DNA from: Holacanthus passer
Taxonomy: Eukaryota > Chordata > Actinopteri > Pomacanthidae
DNA: 64,000 nucleotides
Direction of reading: 5' to 3'
NCBI GenBank assembly: GCA_025331565.1
Contig: JAFREQ010000047.1
Span: 2,284,001 to 2,348,000, forward strand
The notes under the pieces were generated by a model. It was not told the DNA's origin and did no database searches. It worked only from the letters and a program-made list of their open reading frames with translations. The translations under genes and the position numbers were made by a program. Position 1 is the first letter of the stretch; each line of letters opens with the position of its first letter. This document shows, piece by piece, positions 1 through 12,690 of this stretch.

Positions 1-454
1 GCTAACAAAATAGCACTTCCTTGTCTCACTGTAACATCACACTCATTGTGAATACAGTCAGTTAGAGTCAGCTCAGTAACTACCTAAGTGTGTGTGATTG
101 ATTCCAAGATATGGACCGTTTTAGGTTGTTGTTAACATCACCAGGGGCTCATCTAGAGACATAGAAACACATCTATTATTTATGGAAAACAAACAAGCAG
201 CAAGGCGATCTGCTCAGTGATGATGACCAAATGCCACATCACTCCTCATGCTTCAGATAGCTGTATGTAGGAGAGACTGTTGAGTATGAGTTGTAAGAGA
301 GATGACAAACCTGAAAGACGCCATGAAGTGGCTCAGCCGTGATACCCAGATGCCCATTGACCTTTCACTGAGCTCTAGGAAGAGGATGTCCAAAACCTGA
401 AAGACCAGGAAATTCCTAAAAACATCAGCTTCTTGTGTCTAATGGAAAATAAGT
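1..454. other. Upstream intergenic sequence, no gene seen
   Basis: AT-rich non-coding sequence with no convincing ORF, splice-flanked exon or RNA gene. The last 100 bases lead into the coding-like repeat that follows and may be its diverged edge. Confidence 0.5.
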
Positions 455-800
455 CCAGTCTCACCTGAGGGAGGAGGTCTTTAATGTGGCGGAGCTCATC
501 TCCAGAGACTTTGGGAGTCAAAGAGCATCTGTCAAAAATCAGATGATTCCTGAAAACGCTGATGAAAACAGCTTCTGGTCTTTGATGGGTGATGATGACA
601 TGTGCACAGCCAAAAAGTGTGAGCGTGAGTACGATACATCTTCTGGAGCATTATGGAGGATGAGGCCATACAGGCTCATCTGAAGGAGGAGACACATAAA
701 ATGGTGGAGCTGCCAGACAGTGGAGGAACACTGCCATCAATGTCCTCCAGCTCTGAGGCCAGCTTCACTTTATTTCATGAATGTAAACAAGAGTCCGGCA
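455..800 (+). repeat. Coding-like interspersed repeat, family A, copy 1
   Basis: This stretch matches 51205-51600 in the same orientation, by eye roughly 75-80% identical over its second half. Two short open frames run through it, giving peptides such as AELISRDFGSQRASV and SEASFTLFHECK. The corresponding frames in the other copy give similar peptides (VELIFRDQGSQRTSV, SEDSFTLLHECK), so the family probably descends from a coding sequence. Within this copy, a module starting near 459 (reading LREEVFNVAELI) resembles one starting near 674 (LKEETHKMVEL), a period of about 215 bp. I do not recognise the protein. Frameshifts and stops in both copies argue against a working gene here; a transposon or a decayed gene family is more likely. 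Confidence 0.6.
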
Positions 801-869
801 TGAGACCTGAGCACGGTCTTCCTTTCAGACAACACTTGCCTGAAACTGCCTGGTACTGCGAAATCTGAG

Positions 870-3800
870 ACCCAAACCTGACCCGAGACAGAGGCTATAT
901 TTTTGTTGTTTTTCCTCAAAGACAGAGTTATGTGCTTGCTTTAGAAAGGTTTTCTCATACATAATAAAATAACTCATCTGATAACGCAAAAAGACCAACA
1001 AAGAATATGGCACAGTGGCCCGCCAGCCACAAAACATTTATAACTTCTGCCAGTCAATAAGCCATAGCTTTAGTAGCAATATACACAGTGCAGTCAACTA
1101 CCAGCACTGTAACATTATAGCATCTCAAAATAATAAATTATCTGCCTTACAAGTTAGTAGATAAACTCTCCCTGTTATGGCTGCTAACAGCTATAATCCA
1201 GAGCAGAACTGTGCACAGGTGTAATCACAGCGCCCTTTAAGAGGAGGAGCTGTAGAGGAAGGTTGGAGATTTTTATCTGCTGTCACACGGTCATAATGTT
1301 TCCACGTTACAACGGTCTTTACTGAATCACTGGGGATTTTAAGAAGCATCCCTTTTGCAAGATTTTTGCTCTATTTCATTCATTACATTCATAGCTCACC
1401 AGGCCTATGCAACACATTGGGTATGCTGTGTCTTTTCCCACTTCCCAGTGGACACTGTGGATCTATTTGCAACACATAACATACATTAATGCAGACAATT
1501 GATAAAGCCAGAGAGAGAAAGAGAGGAAGGAACATTTTTTATTAAGTTACTACTGAAAATATCCCAGTGTGAGCCCGACCTGACACGAGACCTGTTGTCA
1601 GGACCCGGTGGGCTGCTGAATGCATGGCTGGTTTAGTGCATAGCCGTGTCAAAATGTCTGTATGGAGAAGTGGACATTTGCTGAGTCATAAATGTGCAGA
1701 TGAAAAAAGAGAACAGAGAATAATGGACAAAAAATGTATGTAAGATTGGATCATATAGAGTAGCAGCATATTGCTGTTCACAAAGTATGAAGATGTTTTC
1801 TAAAGAACTCTTCAGATTTACTTAATATGTCCTGATCTTTGAAGGACCCTGATGTTTTATTAATCGGTTGATCTGGGTTATTATTACATTAATCATTTAT
1901 ACGAAGCAGAAATGGAGGATGTCTTGTGTTACATTGCAGTAAACATCATTTATTTACTTGGTTACTTATAGATAAATATTTGCACCACGTGTACCAAGAA
2001 TTCACGGGATGTGCTGGATTTAATAATGTCATATGTAATTTTAGCTATTTTCCTGGTCCTTAGGTTTATGATCATATAAGACATTAATTGATTTTTACAA
2101 TATTTTTTAAATAGAATTGATCCATTTTGCATTCCCAGTGTTGGGCAAGCTACTTGGAAAATGTTATCTATGACTCTTACTCTAATCAATCACCTAACAC
2201 TTCACCAGCTCTTCTAAAGCTCCCCGAAGCTGCCTCACCAACGCATCAAATGTCATCAAACACGTCAAAATTCATTCAACATATGTAGAAATCAAAAATC
2301 AAAAAATGTGGTTTAACAAGAGAAAAAGCGAAGTGATCGAAGACAGGGATTGTACAAAGTCAAAATATCAAACACCAGCCTTCATTGGGCTGCAGGTGCA
2401 GCTCTAATTCCCTGTTGTTCAAACACAAGGTGGTGCACGATTGCAGGTTTCTGACTTGTAATTTTAACTGCATTGAATATTTTCTATAATTTGTATGAGA
2501 AACTCTAACTCACTCACTACTTCCCTGGACATTGCTTACTTTTTCTCTGTCTGCCCGATGTAACAGTGTGACAACAATGTTTTACTTGGAGTGCATGGAA
2601 GAGCGCCTCAACATGAGTCATGTCCCGACCACAAAATGTGGTGAAACATGCTCCCAAAAAGTAGTAACAGCTACACTTGGGCAAACCTGTCTTTAGGAAT
2701 AAAGAAGTTTGACACCCTGCGCTTTTTCTAATTAAAAGGAGCAGAACATAAATTTGCAAATTCTCCTACAAATTTTCTCTTACAATATACAGGATGTGGA
2801 TCTTGCTCAGTATAATGAATACTGTGTAGACATTAAGGAGACCTGACTGAGGTTCGTCTATTGGCTACTACACTCCTAAATCTACAAGTCAAAAACATTT
2901 ATTATCAGATTTTCCCTCCCAGGTCAAATCAGACTGCAGATCGGGCTAGACTTTTCATTTACTATCTAAACATAGACAGAATAGATATGCACTCAAGGTA
3001 CAGTTTGAGATATTAAGTATGCCTGCTCTGAGTGGTTTTACTTTGTCGTTGATAGTAGATGGAATATCATGTAATATTGATGACAGATTTCCCAGAGAGT
3101 TTGTTGCTTGTTTCTGCTGAGTGCTCTCGCTGCGGTAAAAAAAGGAGTGCAGATGACAAATGCAAAAAACATTTCTCCAAAAATCTAACATCATACATTA
3201 ACTGCGCCTTGTATGAAGAAAAACACAGTAACCAGAAGAAACCGCTGACCCGCTGTGTTATGCTGTATGAACTCAGGCCACAAGCCCTTTATATTACTTC
3301 CAACAAACAACTTGTAGATAAAACATAAAAATACTGCAGCAGCTGCATCAATGTATTAAAGGAGTTCTTACTTTTCACACAACTGCTGAAATTCAGTGGG
3401 TACTGGAATCGCTCTAGAAGACAAAATGCACGATCCTTGGAAATAGGCTTTTCATCTTGTTCCTTTGTAGTTAAGCATTTTGGAGCCGTATATGTGTCGA
3501 CTGACTACTTCATCAAATATAAAATAGCACTGTAGATTCCCTGTATATGTCAGTCATCCTATGGGAGATGACTGTAGACCTACACTGATGATATAAAAAC
3601 AGGCTGCGCACTATGATGAAGTGTGAAAATTCCACACTTACTCACTAAGTATAATTGTGCATGCATTTGATGTGACCGCATACGACTCACAATAACACAC
3701 TGTATTAATGTGTTTACTCACAAAAGGCTCTTGTCACCACCTGCTTTAACAGATTTTTTTTTGCCATCTGGTTCTGGCAGAAACAATCTGTAAACACATC

Positions 3801-4050
3801 ACCGAAATATTATCGCCATTTAAGTTGATATGACAATGTTGTTAACAGTTTCCTATTTGCACATCCAGCAGACGCAGAGCAGCATTAGCTGATGAATTGT
3901 ATATTCATTTTCTTTTGAGACCTATTTTGGTCTCCACCAACTGCTTGGCAGGTAGCATACAACGTTTATCAGAGCAGTGTCCTCGGGCTGAAAATGATGT
4001 TGATGAGAACAGTTGAAGTTGTGAGGATTAAAAACCAAAGCAAATGATTT
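870..4050. other. Intergenic sequence, no gene seen
   Basis: No ORF longer than about 90 codons and none with recognisable motifs on either strand. The base composition is ordinary AT-rich intergenic. Nothing further is supported. Confidence 0.5.
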
Positions 4051-4640
4051 TCTTTAAGTTCTTTATTTGTAATATGCACAGTGACACATTGTTGGCAATG
4101 AAATTCTTGTTCTCAGGCAACAATGCGTATGCAAAGTGTACAAAAGGAAATCACACAAATCAAATGAGAGATGAAAAAGAGAATCTACGTTAAAGACATA
4201 AATAGTGCAGAAGCTAAAAAATAGGAATAAAATAGAATATATATAAAATGGATTAAAATAAAATACAGTACAGTAGTGATGAACAGGTAATACAAATAAA
4301 AATGTATACTATGATGGTTTAACAGCTTGCAAATAGGGTTAGGGGTTAACTTCATCCTGGTGATATGCTGTGCAATATTCCCCACCCTCTGTACCCTCGG
4401 TGCAAAGGCCACACCAGGCGGTGATGCAGCCAGTCAAGATACTGTCAGCTGTGCAAATTGAAGCAGTCCTGGCAAGTTGGGGAGGGAGAGGGAATGAAGG
4501 TCACTTCATGATGGTGGAGGTGAGTGCCACAGGAAGCTAGTCATTCAGACAGGGGGCTTTGATGTTTTAGAGGACAGGGTCGGTGGTGGACTTCCTGAGA
4601 CATGTTGGGACTAGAGGCTGGAGCAGCGACATGTTGAAAA
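4050..4640. repeat. Teleost interspersed repeat (LINE-tail or non-autonomous type)
   Basis: The text combines an AT-rich part (tttatttgtaatatgcacag, then many aaaataaaatag runs at 4225-4270) with a GC-richer part (4375-4620, for example ggcggtgatgcagccagtca and ggacttcctgagacatgttg). I recognise this pairing from repeats scattered through many fish genomes. No transposase or reverse-transcriptase motif can be read in this copy. The class is uncertain and the boundaries are approximate. Confidence 0.45.
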
Positions 4641-6970
4641 TGTCCATGAAGAAATTCAAGAATATGAGTGTCTATTGTGTCTATTGTGATGTGATCTAAT
4701 GCGTGTAGTGGTGCCATGAATTATACAGAAAAAATGGAGTTTAGACGCTGATGGAGGGAGTGAAGCATGATTTTGAAGATCTGGATGGATGTGATGTGTA
4801 GCAGGACTTCTGAGGAGCACAGTGGGAGGATCCCTGGGCGCTGGATGTGATGAGGACTGGAGGTGAATTAGGTGGAGGAGGGTTGCATCGATTTGACCGA
4901 AAAGACAACTGACAGCAGAGAGAGAGAGAAACAGTTTTAAATTTTTCAAACAATGAGGTTATTGGCTCATGACATTTGTGGCAAAATATGATCTTTAACT
5001 GAACGAGTGAAACACCCAAGTCAGCTGACTAAAGAGAAGCAGAAAGAGAGAGAGGGTGAGAGAGGGGGAGCAAGAAGGTCTTCAGTCTTCCTGTTCGCTA
5101 ATCTTCATCGGTTGTAAACAGGCTGACAATATGAGTAGAGGTCAAAGTTGAACTAGGAAGTAGGTCTGTGAACTATGATGGATGTTTACAACAAACAGTT
5201 TGGGTGAGATTTTTCTTCCTTCTTTTCTCTTTCAAATAAGTTTGACTAATCTAAGTTTGACCTATTTTTTTGTGATATCAAAGCGTTCCAAGATCTCTAC
5301 AAGATCATTACTTTGGTGAGTAGAATGTAATAAAAGCCAGTAGAACTGAAAAATAAAGAGCTATGAAAATAAAACCCAAGTTGTAATTAAACCTGTAAAC
5401 ATCCATTTGTTTATTATTTTGTCCAGCTTCTCATCCCCTCTGTCAATGCTTCTTTTTTTTTTTTTAAACTTGGTTATGCAATAAGCGACACTTTCATGTT
5501 GTTTCATTGGTCCATTGGTCCTGAAAATTACTCAGCACATAGAGGACTACTTTATGCAGGACGTGACAACCTTGCCATGCACTAGACTGTCACGCCCAGC
5601 AGCCGTCAGACCCACCAATGTCCTGTCAACGAAATGTAATCAGGTTTAGGAAATGAGATTATAGGCTGCACTTTACATATCTGATTTGATTATTTCAACA
5701 GAGGTGCTGGATGCAGTGACAGACCGTAATTCACTTAATGGCAGCCCCACTTCAAAAATATGCCTATAAATAGCCAGAGCGTATGTTAATTAATCTTATG
5801 CCAGGACAACTGTATATAAAATAAGCGATTAGATTTGTGCCAGCCTGCTGCATCAGAACTTCACAGTGCTGATACATCAATAAGAACAGGAAAAACAATG
5901 ATCAGTGCTCAGCAGCTCAGGTGTGAGGCCATGGCAAGATCAAAATTGATCTAAATTCTTAGTATCACTGTGGAGAAGACATGTCATTGTCAGATTGACT
6001 GGTATATATCTTTGCACATGCTCTGATGAGTTTGCTTCTTTTGCTTTCTTCTTATATTATACTCACACCAGCAGCCAAACACACAGACTGCATCAGTACT
6101 CACACAGACAAACCAAATCTTATGGAGTGAGAACAACTTGATAGAAGCTATAATCACAAAAAGGATCATTACTTCAAATCTATAGATATACAAGTGCTTA
6201 TTATTATTATAGCTGTGTTGCCTATTTATGTGCTGTACCTACTTGAGTATTTCCATTTTGTGCTACTTCATATGTATCCACTACATTTATTTGATAGCTG
6301 TTGTTATTAGGTACGTCAAAGGAATCATCACCAGTTTATTAAATATGACACATTTTTATAGACTAAACAGAATAATAGCATAAAAAGCAGTTAGAAGTAG
6401 TTCCACATCGATCAACTATAACAGTAAAACACTAAGTAAAGATGACATCACCAGGAATAATAATTCAGTGGTAAAGTGTAATAAACACCAGCATTTTTCT
6501 CCATTAACAGTGCTTTTACTTTTGCTAACAATACTGAAATACATGTCCTTTAAACTGTTAATGCAGAATTCTTCCATCACTGGTGAAGTGGGTTGGGTCA
6601 GAGAAATTATCTGCATTTGTATTACAGCATGATGCAGTACAGTTGTTCAACATATGTTCAGAAGGTATATTTCAGTTTAGTGTTTTTTTGTTAACTGGAA
6701 TTCAGTAAAACACACAATGAATGGGTGAATCAACAGGTTTTGAATCAGTGCAAACTCACAGATGCATTCACTGTGCTGCGCATGAATAGGCTAGACAAGC
6801 GTTGGACTCATTTAATAGACTCATGGTCATATGTTTATCTGCATTCGCAGCTCTTTGTCCGTTTATCAGCAAACAGATTTATGGGTAAAGCGGCCGCCTT
6901 GACAAAAATGCATTAGGGAGACAGAAAGATAACATGTCTGCATAACAACCTGCTTTTTTCTCCCACAAAC
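4641..6970. other. Intergenic sequence, no gene seen
   Basis: No coding region found. It includes a short purine-rich patch (about 4915-5070) and a T-run near 5452, otherwise unremarkable. Confidence 0.5.
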
Positions 6971-6974
6971 TGAT

Positions 6975-7200
6975 ATAAATGGTAAATGGACTGCACTTAT
7001 GAAAACACTTTTCTACCTTAATGAACAAAGCGATTTACAGTTGTCCTCTTCACCCATTCACACACACACTCACACACTGATAGTGACAAAGTGCAGTGTT
7101 GCCCAAGTACCATTTGACATGTGGATAGGAGGAGCCAGGGATCAAACCGACAACCCAGAGATCAGTGGCCAGAGAGGTCTTTACATTAAATCCCTCCTCA
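6975..7200. repeat. Teleost short interspersed repeat (SINE/MITE-like)
   Basis: The order taaatggactgcacttatga, cttttctaccttaatgaaca, cattcacacacacactcaca, tgatagtgacaaagtgcagt and a closing ggagccagggatcaaaccga is that of a common fish repeat, from memory. Open frames across it are incidental. Class (SINE or hAT-related MITE) is not settled and no target-site duplication was identified. Confidence 0.55.
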
Positions 7201-7491
7201 TGTAAAAGCTAAATTGACTAAATTTATAATACCAGTTGCTATATTATAATGCTACTACTATCACACAGTCTCCACAGCAGGTTGAGTTCACTGACATCAT
7301 CCATGATTCTTCCATGTTTTCTTCATTTTAAAACTGATTTTCCAAAGTCAAGAGTGAACTATCACGCTCAACTTTTAAGTCAACGTGGATGAAAAGACCC
7401 GGTGGTGTCAGGATGACTGAAGGTTTGAAACACCGTTAGTTCCAAGGCAAACTGCAGAACATCTCCAAAGCTGCAGATACAGTTGAAAACT

Positions 7492-7632
7492 CCAGAACAT
7501 GCAATTAAATGGACCTTGTCAACTGGTCAAGAATGACCTGCCAAGCTTAACCCAGAACATGCAATTAAATGGACATACTGAAAAATTGTAAAAAAAAAAA
7601 AATAATAAATACAGAAATCAACTGGTCAAGAA
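7492..7632. repeat. Local tandem duplication
   Basis: A 23-base string is identical at 7492-7514 and 7552-7574, exactly 60 bases apart. A following 15-base string (tcaactggtcaagaa) recurs at 7519-7533 and 7618-7632. The second unit is expanded by an A-rich insertion (7585-7612), so this is one duplication later altered by an indel. Confidence 0.75.
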
Positions 7633-7639
7633 CGAATTT

Positions 7640-8530
7640 CAAAGTATTTTAATGAGTGCCCTGTAAAGGGTTAATTATGACACTGTAGCTGCATTCTTGA
7701 TTATCACATATTTGATTGTACCCTGTTGGAGTTGAAGATGTCCTGCACTTTGTTGATTATTATGATCAGTTAAAACTAAAGTTACACAAGCCACAAATTC
7801 ATATTTCATGATTACTGATATGTTTGTCATCCATGGCCTCTTCAGAGCTGTAGGTACTCACATGCAGTCATTCCAGACTGATCGGCTTTGGATTCCTAAA
7901 CACCTCCTATTAGAAACATGCTGTAGCTTTATTCAGCTGTTTACAGCTCGCTCCCTGCCTGGCTTCATCCGGACAGAAGTTAAGATTACCTGAGTCCATG
8001 ACATGAATAATCTAGCGGCTGCTGGCTCTGTTAAATATTTAAAGATTTAAGAATGTAACATTTTGTGATTTTGCCCTTGCTGCCTCACACACAACTATCC
8101 CAGCCTCCCCTTTGATTAGGCAGAACACTGCTGAGATTGAGAGCCGGCTCGGTGCATGCAAACAAGAGAGCGTGCATCGGTCTGTGGAATAATTGGGACC
8201 AGACACCATTTTGCCCGCTGCCTCCGCGCCTGCTCTGTCAATGGCTCCTAAAAAGCTCGCCGCGTAATGTCCCAATGGTCAACTGCACCGTCTGCCTCTT
8301 TGCCTTTCTCTTTGTGTTTAGTTACCCCCATTTCTCAGAGATGTATGACATGTACAAGCAAGCGGAAAGCTGAGATGAAGCTCCCCAAGGAAGCAAAAAG
8401 AGGGCAGACAGAAAGCAGAGGGCATTAGCTTTTTTTCCCCCTCCTGCTTCCATCTCTTTGAGACAGTGGGGAAAAAAGTACTGTACCTCAGGCAGTGGTA
8501 TGACGCAATGAGAATGCATGCTCACATGAA
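7640..8530. other. Intergenic sequence, possible conserved non-coding element
   Basis: No gene. The part at about 8085-8310 is more GC-balanced than its surroundings, free of simple repeats, and contains patches such as ctttgattaggcagaacact and tcgccgcgtaatgtcccaat that look like constrained non-coding DNA. This is an impression from texture only. Confidence 0.3.
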
Positions 8531-8536
8531 CCCACC

Positions 8537-8900
8537 TACACACAAACACACACACGCACACACACTACAACAGGGTCTCAGGAGGGAGGCCACCGATCAC
8601 CAGACAGCACATCCCACCGATGCCTGGTTAACCCTGATCCCTCTGTGTTTACCTGGCTCGCTGTGTGTGTGTGTGTGTTACTGTGTATGTGCACGCTTTA
8701 TTCTGGAAGAGTGCCTCTGTCTCTGTGTGAGCTTAGTGTGCGTGTGTGTGTGTACAAGCATGTGTGGGCGTGTTGTTTTGCAGAAAACTGTGGGACCTGA
8801 GATTTCTCTTCTGAGATGTTCTTTTTAACTGATGAAAAATCACAATGTGTGTGTTTGTGTGTCTTTGTACATGAGTGTACAGTCCGTGTAGGCATGTATT
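8537..8900. repeat. Clustered (CA)n and (TG)n microsatellites
   Basis: Interrupted CA repeats at about 8537-8567 are followed by TG tracts at 8662-8678 and 8736-8753 and looser TG-rich sequence to 8900. ORFs here read as Cys-Val or His-Thr runs and are artefacts. Confidence 0.85.
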
Positions 8901-11900
8901 ATGTGTATGCGTGTTTCATAAAGTTTTGTTCACACGTTCTCTCCACACCTTGTCTATAATTTACTTCATACCTTTGAGCGGCAAATTTCAGTCCATTTCC
9001 AATGTTAACACACTGAATATTTTTGGTTGAGATTTTTACACTCTCTGGGAAAACATGTAGCACCTCTGAAATGAAAGTGATACAGACAAAAGCCTTATCA
9101 AAGAAGTGAAGGGCCTTATTATCTAAAAATGATGTCAATCAAAACTGATGGATGCAATTCGACAAATTCTGCTTGAATTTTTCTTGACAACATTTGTAGG
9201 GTTGTTGAATTGTTGTACAAATATGTTGTTCAAACCTAAAAAGATCATTTGTAATTGGTGACATCTGCTCTTTTTGTCTGACAACACATTGACATTTTCA
9301 GTGGCTTGTTGTGTATTCTATTATTTTAAGGCCCTGTTAAAACAGAAATATTTTGTGACTGAAATCAAGCCATTTCACAGAATTATGGTGATTAGAAGCT
9401 TGTGGAGGTGAAGTCAATCCATGCAGAGATCTTGCGTAGATTCAAACTTTGCTAAACTCTCATATGTAAATTTACACAACTGACCGACGTTTTGAAAGTC
9501 CTAACCTTTGAAGAAGAGAGAGGAAGCCAACACATTAGCTATTGTATATCGCACCAGTCTTCAGTAATCCACGCAGCATGGTTTGCGGTCAGTCAGAGAC
9601 AGGAGTGAATTATCTTGGTTGACGTGCTGCCCAGTGAAGAGCACAAGCAGGCACTACGCCACCAAACTTCTCACACCAACTATTTTGGTGAGAAACCTCA
9701 AATGAAATTCTGGTGAGACTGTTCACAAAGGCAGCCACAAAACACAACTACCAACTCCACACACTTGTGACATGGTGGATCTGTTACATCATGGTATGGA
9801 CGCTCCTTTCATGTGTGTCGGACCGCTGTTATTGTCAGAGTTTGAATTAACAGTTTTCATTAAGTCTGACAATTAGAAACAAAAGGCCGTTTTCAAATGC
9901 TGCAACTTTTCTTTTTTTTCTGGAACCTGGGTACTCAGGTGCTTTCAGGTACCTGGTCATCTCTAAAGAAGCAAGCATCTGCTGATTTCCCTTATTGTTG
10001 TTCTGCTATAATACACAGCTGCTTTTCATAATTTAGCAAACAGCATCTCTGTATCATTCCACTTCTCTTTTTAGGACTAATCAGATAGTTTGCTGCATAT
10101 CTCTCATTAATATGTATGGTTCTAATTTTGATTCTAGCAACAACCAGTCTTTGTTTACAGACTGAATGAGTGTGATACACAGGTTGAGGTCTTTGTTTAT
10201 CCAGCATCCAGCATCATTCAGTACTGTAAACTGCAGTTCGTGATGCAGGTTGAAACGCATTTAAAGTTTATTAGTTCCAAAAAAGGTTCCCGGTACATTT
10301 TAGTGTATTTCACAAGTAACCTTGCCAAGCATTTTCCAACATTTTCTAGCAAGTTATCTCCTTATTCTCTCATTGTGAGATGCTGGATATTTATATTTCA
10401 TACTCCAGTTTAAGAATCCACTAGTAGTAGATTCATTACCACTATATCCAATAAAGCCCTACTTGCAGTAAGTGTGCATGGTGGACCTAAAGTATGAGCT
10501 ACACTTTGAATCACCATTTAATTGTGCACTGGAAAGTTGTTCACATCGACGCAAACTATATTGTGTAGAAATAAAATGTATTAAGTGTATTAGCAAATAA
10601 TAAATAAATAATTATTATATATAATGAGAGGCTATTACTAATTTTCCCACAGAGAAACATCAGCTTAATTTCACAAAGTGCAGCCATCAGGCATTTTCAG
10701 TCCAAAGAAAAATAACAATAAAAACCATTATGTCCTGATCACTGAGAGCGGGTTCAATGGCTCGCAGCAGCCCACACTTTGATGATGGGACGATGTGACT
10801 TGGCAGACGTCGGAAGCACCGCAGCCAGGCGTGTTCAGTAATCTCTAATCGGAAAATCACAGAGGGAGGTGTCATATAATTTTATCTGTATGCACGATAA
10901 CAAACTGTATATTTACATCTTGAAAAAGATTTGTTTAAAATTGTTTCTAAATGGACTGTCAGCCCCAGTGGAGCAAACAAAAAAAAGTAGTTAAACTCTG
11001 TTCTTCCCTACGGGCTCTGTCTCTTTTCTTCAGGCTGCCTCCTCTGTCAAATCCTCTTTTTGTTTGGACTGAAGGGAGCACAGCTGTTGGGAACAGCTCC
11101 ACATCTGCAATGAGAAGCACGCTGTTCATTTTAAAGGCAGCCCTCTCTGTAATGTAATTTAGCGAAGGGACCTTCTTTGTTCCTTAAGTCAGTTCTGCGC
11201 CGCTCGTGGTAAATGAGGGACGTGCAGAATAAATACATAGAATGCGACGCATAGAAAAAGCCAATTTTCTCGCTAATGGGCTTGTTTTTCTCCAGACGTT
11301 GTACAATACTATCAAACGTAATTTGACAATTACAGTGAGGAAATGATTCTACGCACACATACATCTATTTCACTTTTCTATAGAAATAATAGTCCCAAAC
11401 ACTACAGTCTGTTTAAGACTATAGAAATAGAAGGAATATAATACCTTATCATATATCCCTACTCCTTTTATGTACAGTATTAAGACTAAAATAGGTCTGC
11501 AAATAGAAAAAGCGATACTTGTTCCTTTCAGCATTCACACCTAATTAGCTTCCAAACAGCACATTTTCATCCAGTGACGACAATAGGACTCTGTCCAGAC
11601 AATATGCCAACTAACTCGAGCCATATTTTCTTCGCATTACATTGTCTGTTGATTATTCTAATGCCATAATTATGATGAGAAGAATGTGTCTTTTCCTCAC
11701 ATTAGCTTTGATTTGATTCTTTTCTCTTTTTTTTTTGTCCTTCCTCAGCCCCAAAAAGCTGAACTTTGGTGATCTCACTTCCTAAATGTCATGGCAACAC
11801 TGCGCAGCCTCAGAGTCTGAGGCTAGAGAGCGTCATCGGCCGGGCAGGCAGACAGGCAGCCCAACGCGAGAGACAGACAGGTAATTAGGCCGGCAGGTGG

Positions 11901-12168
11901 ACAGACAGGCAGTAAGGAAAGACAGGCCTCATGGTCCAGAGGCAATGCATATGATATCCATGATCACTGCTGAGCACAAAATAACAGACACACATATTTC
12001 GCTGACAGATCGACGCACACACGCAGACACACACGGACAAAGTAGGTGTGTGGTGGCAGCTTGTTCCTGTCTGTCAGTCCAGTTAAACTGCAGCCAGGCC
12101 AGTGTCACCCTGAGAAACAATGAGCTCTGTTCCTCCTGTGCGCCTGTGACGACCTGAGACAGCTAACC
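8901..12168. other. Upstream intergenic sequence with a candidate conserved element
   Basis: No coding region recognised. Around 11000-11345 the sequence lacks simple repeats and has several short CpG-bearing, AT-balanced blocks (ttaaaggcagccctctctgt, tctcgctaatgggcttgttt). This could be a distal cbln1 regulatory element. Conservation cannot be tested here. Confidence 0.35.
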
Positions 12169-12204
12169 CACACACACAAACACACACACACACACACACA
12201 CACA
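12169..12204. repeat. (CA)n microsatellite
   Basis: About 18 CA units with one interruption. It lies 89 bases before a TG tract of opposite phase. Confidence 0.95.
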
Positions 12205-12290
12205 TTGTGGTCGGCAAAAGAGCAATGTGCTCGTGAGAAGGAGAGAGGGTGACAACATCTATATTTGAGCGTATGACAGAGAGAGAGAGA

Positions 12291-12293
<3 letters not shown>

Positions 12294-12322
<29 letters not shown>
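12294..12322. repeat. (TG)n microsatellite with flanking (GA)n
   Basis: About 14 TG units, flanked by GA runs at 12279-12292 and 12325-12332. With the CA tract at 12169-12204 it forms complementary arms. Confidence 0.95.
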
Positions 12323-12334
<12 letters not shown>

Positions 12335-12436
12335 CAGCAGAGAGTAGATGTGGCTCGTCCCCTGCAACCTGCATCTGAGAGAAGTCCTTTCGGCCTGTCA
12401 TTCACCGTCAGCTTATATTAGAGGCTTGAGGAAACC

Positions 12437-12690
12437 CCTGGGAGAGAGAAACAGCAACGAAGAGACAGGGAGGAAAACTGCAGGAGAGACAGAGGGGAGG
12501 GAGGGGGGGAGACAGAGAAAGACAAAGACTGGGGGAGAAGAAACCATGAGATAAAGATCCTGAAAAGAAACAGGGGAGAGGACAGAAGGATGGAGAAATG
12601 GAGAGATGGAGGAAGGAGCAAAGAGGAGAGAGAAGGGAACAAAAAAGGGAAGGAACAGCGAAAAATAAAGAAACATAGAAACAACAACCC
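12437..12690. repeat. Polypurine (GA-rich) low-complexity stretch
   Basis: The + strand is nearly all A and G across about 250 bases. Long open frames on the minus strand read as Ser/Pro/Leu/Phe runs because the pyrimidine strand rarely forms stop codons; they are not genes. Confidence 0.85.
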
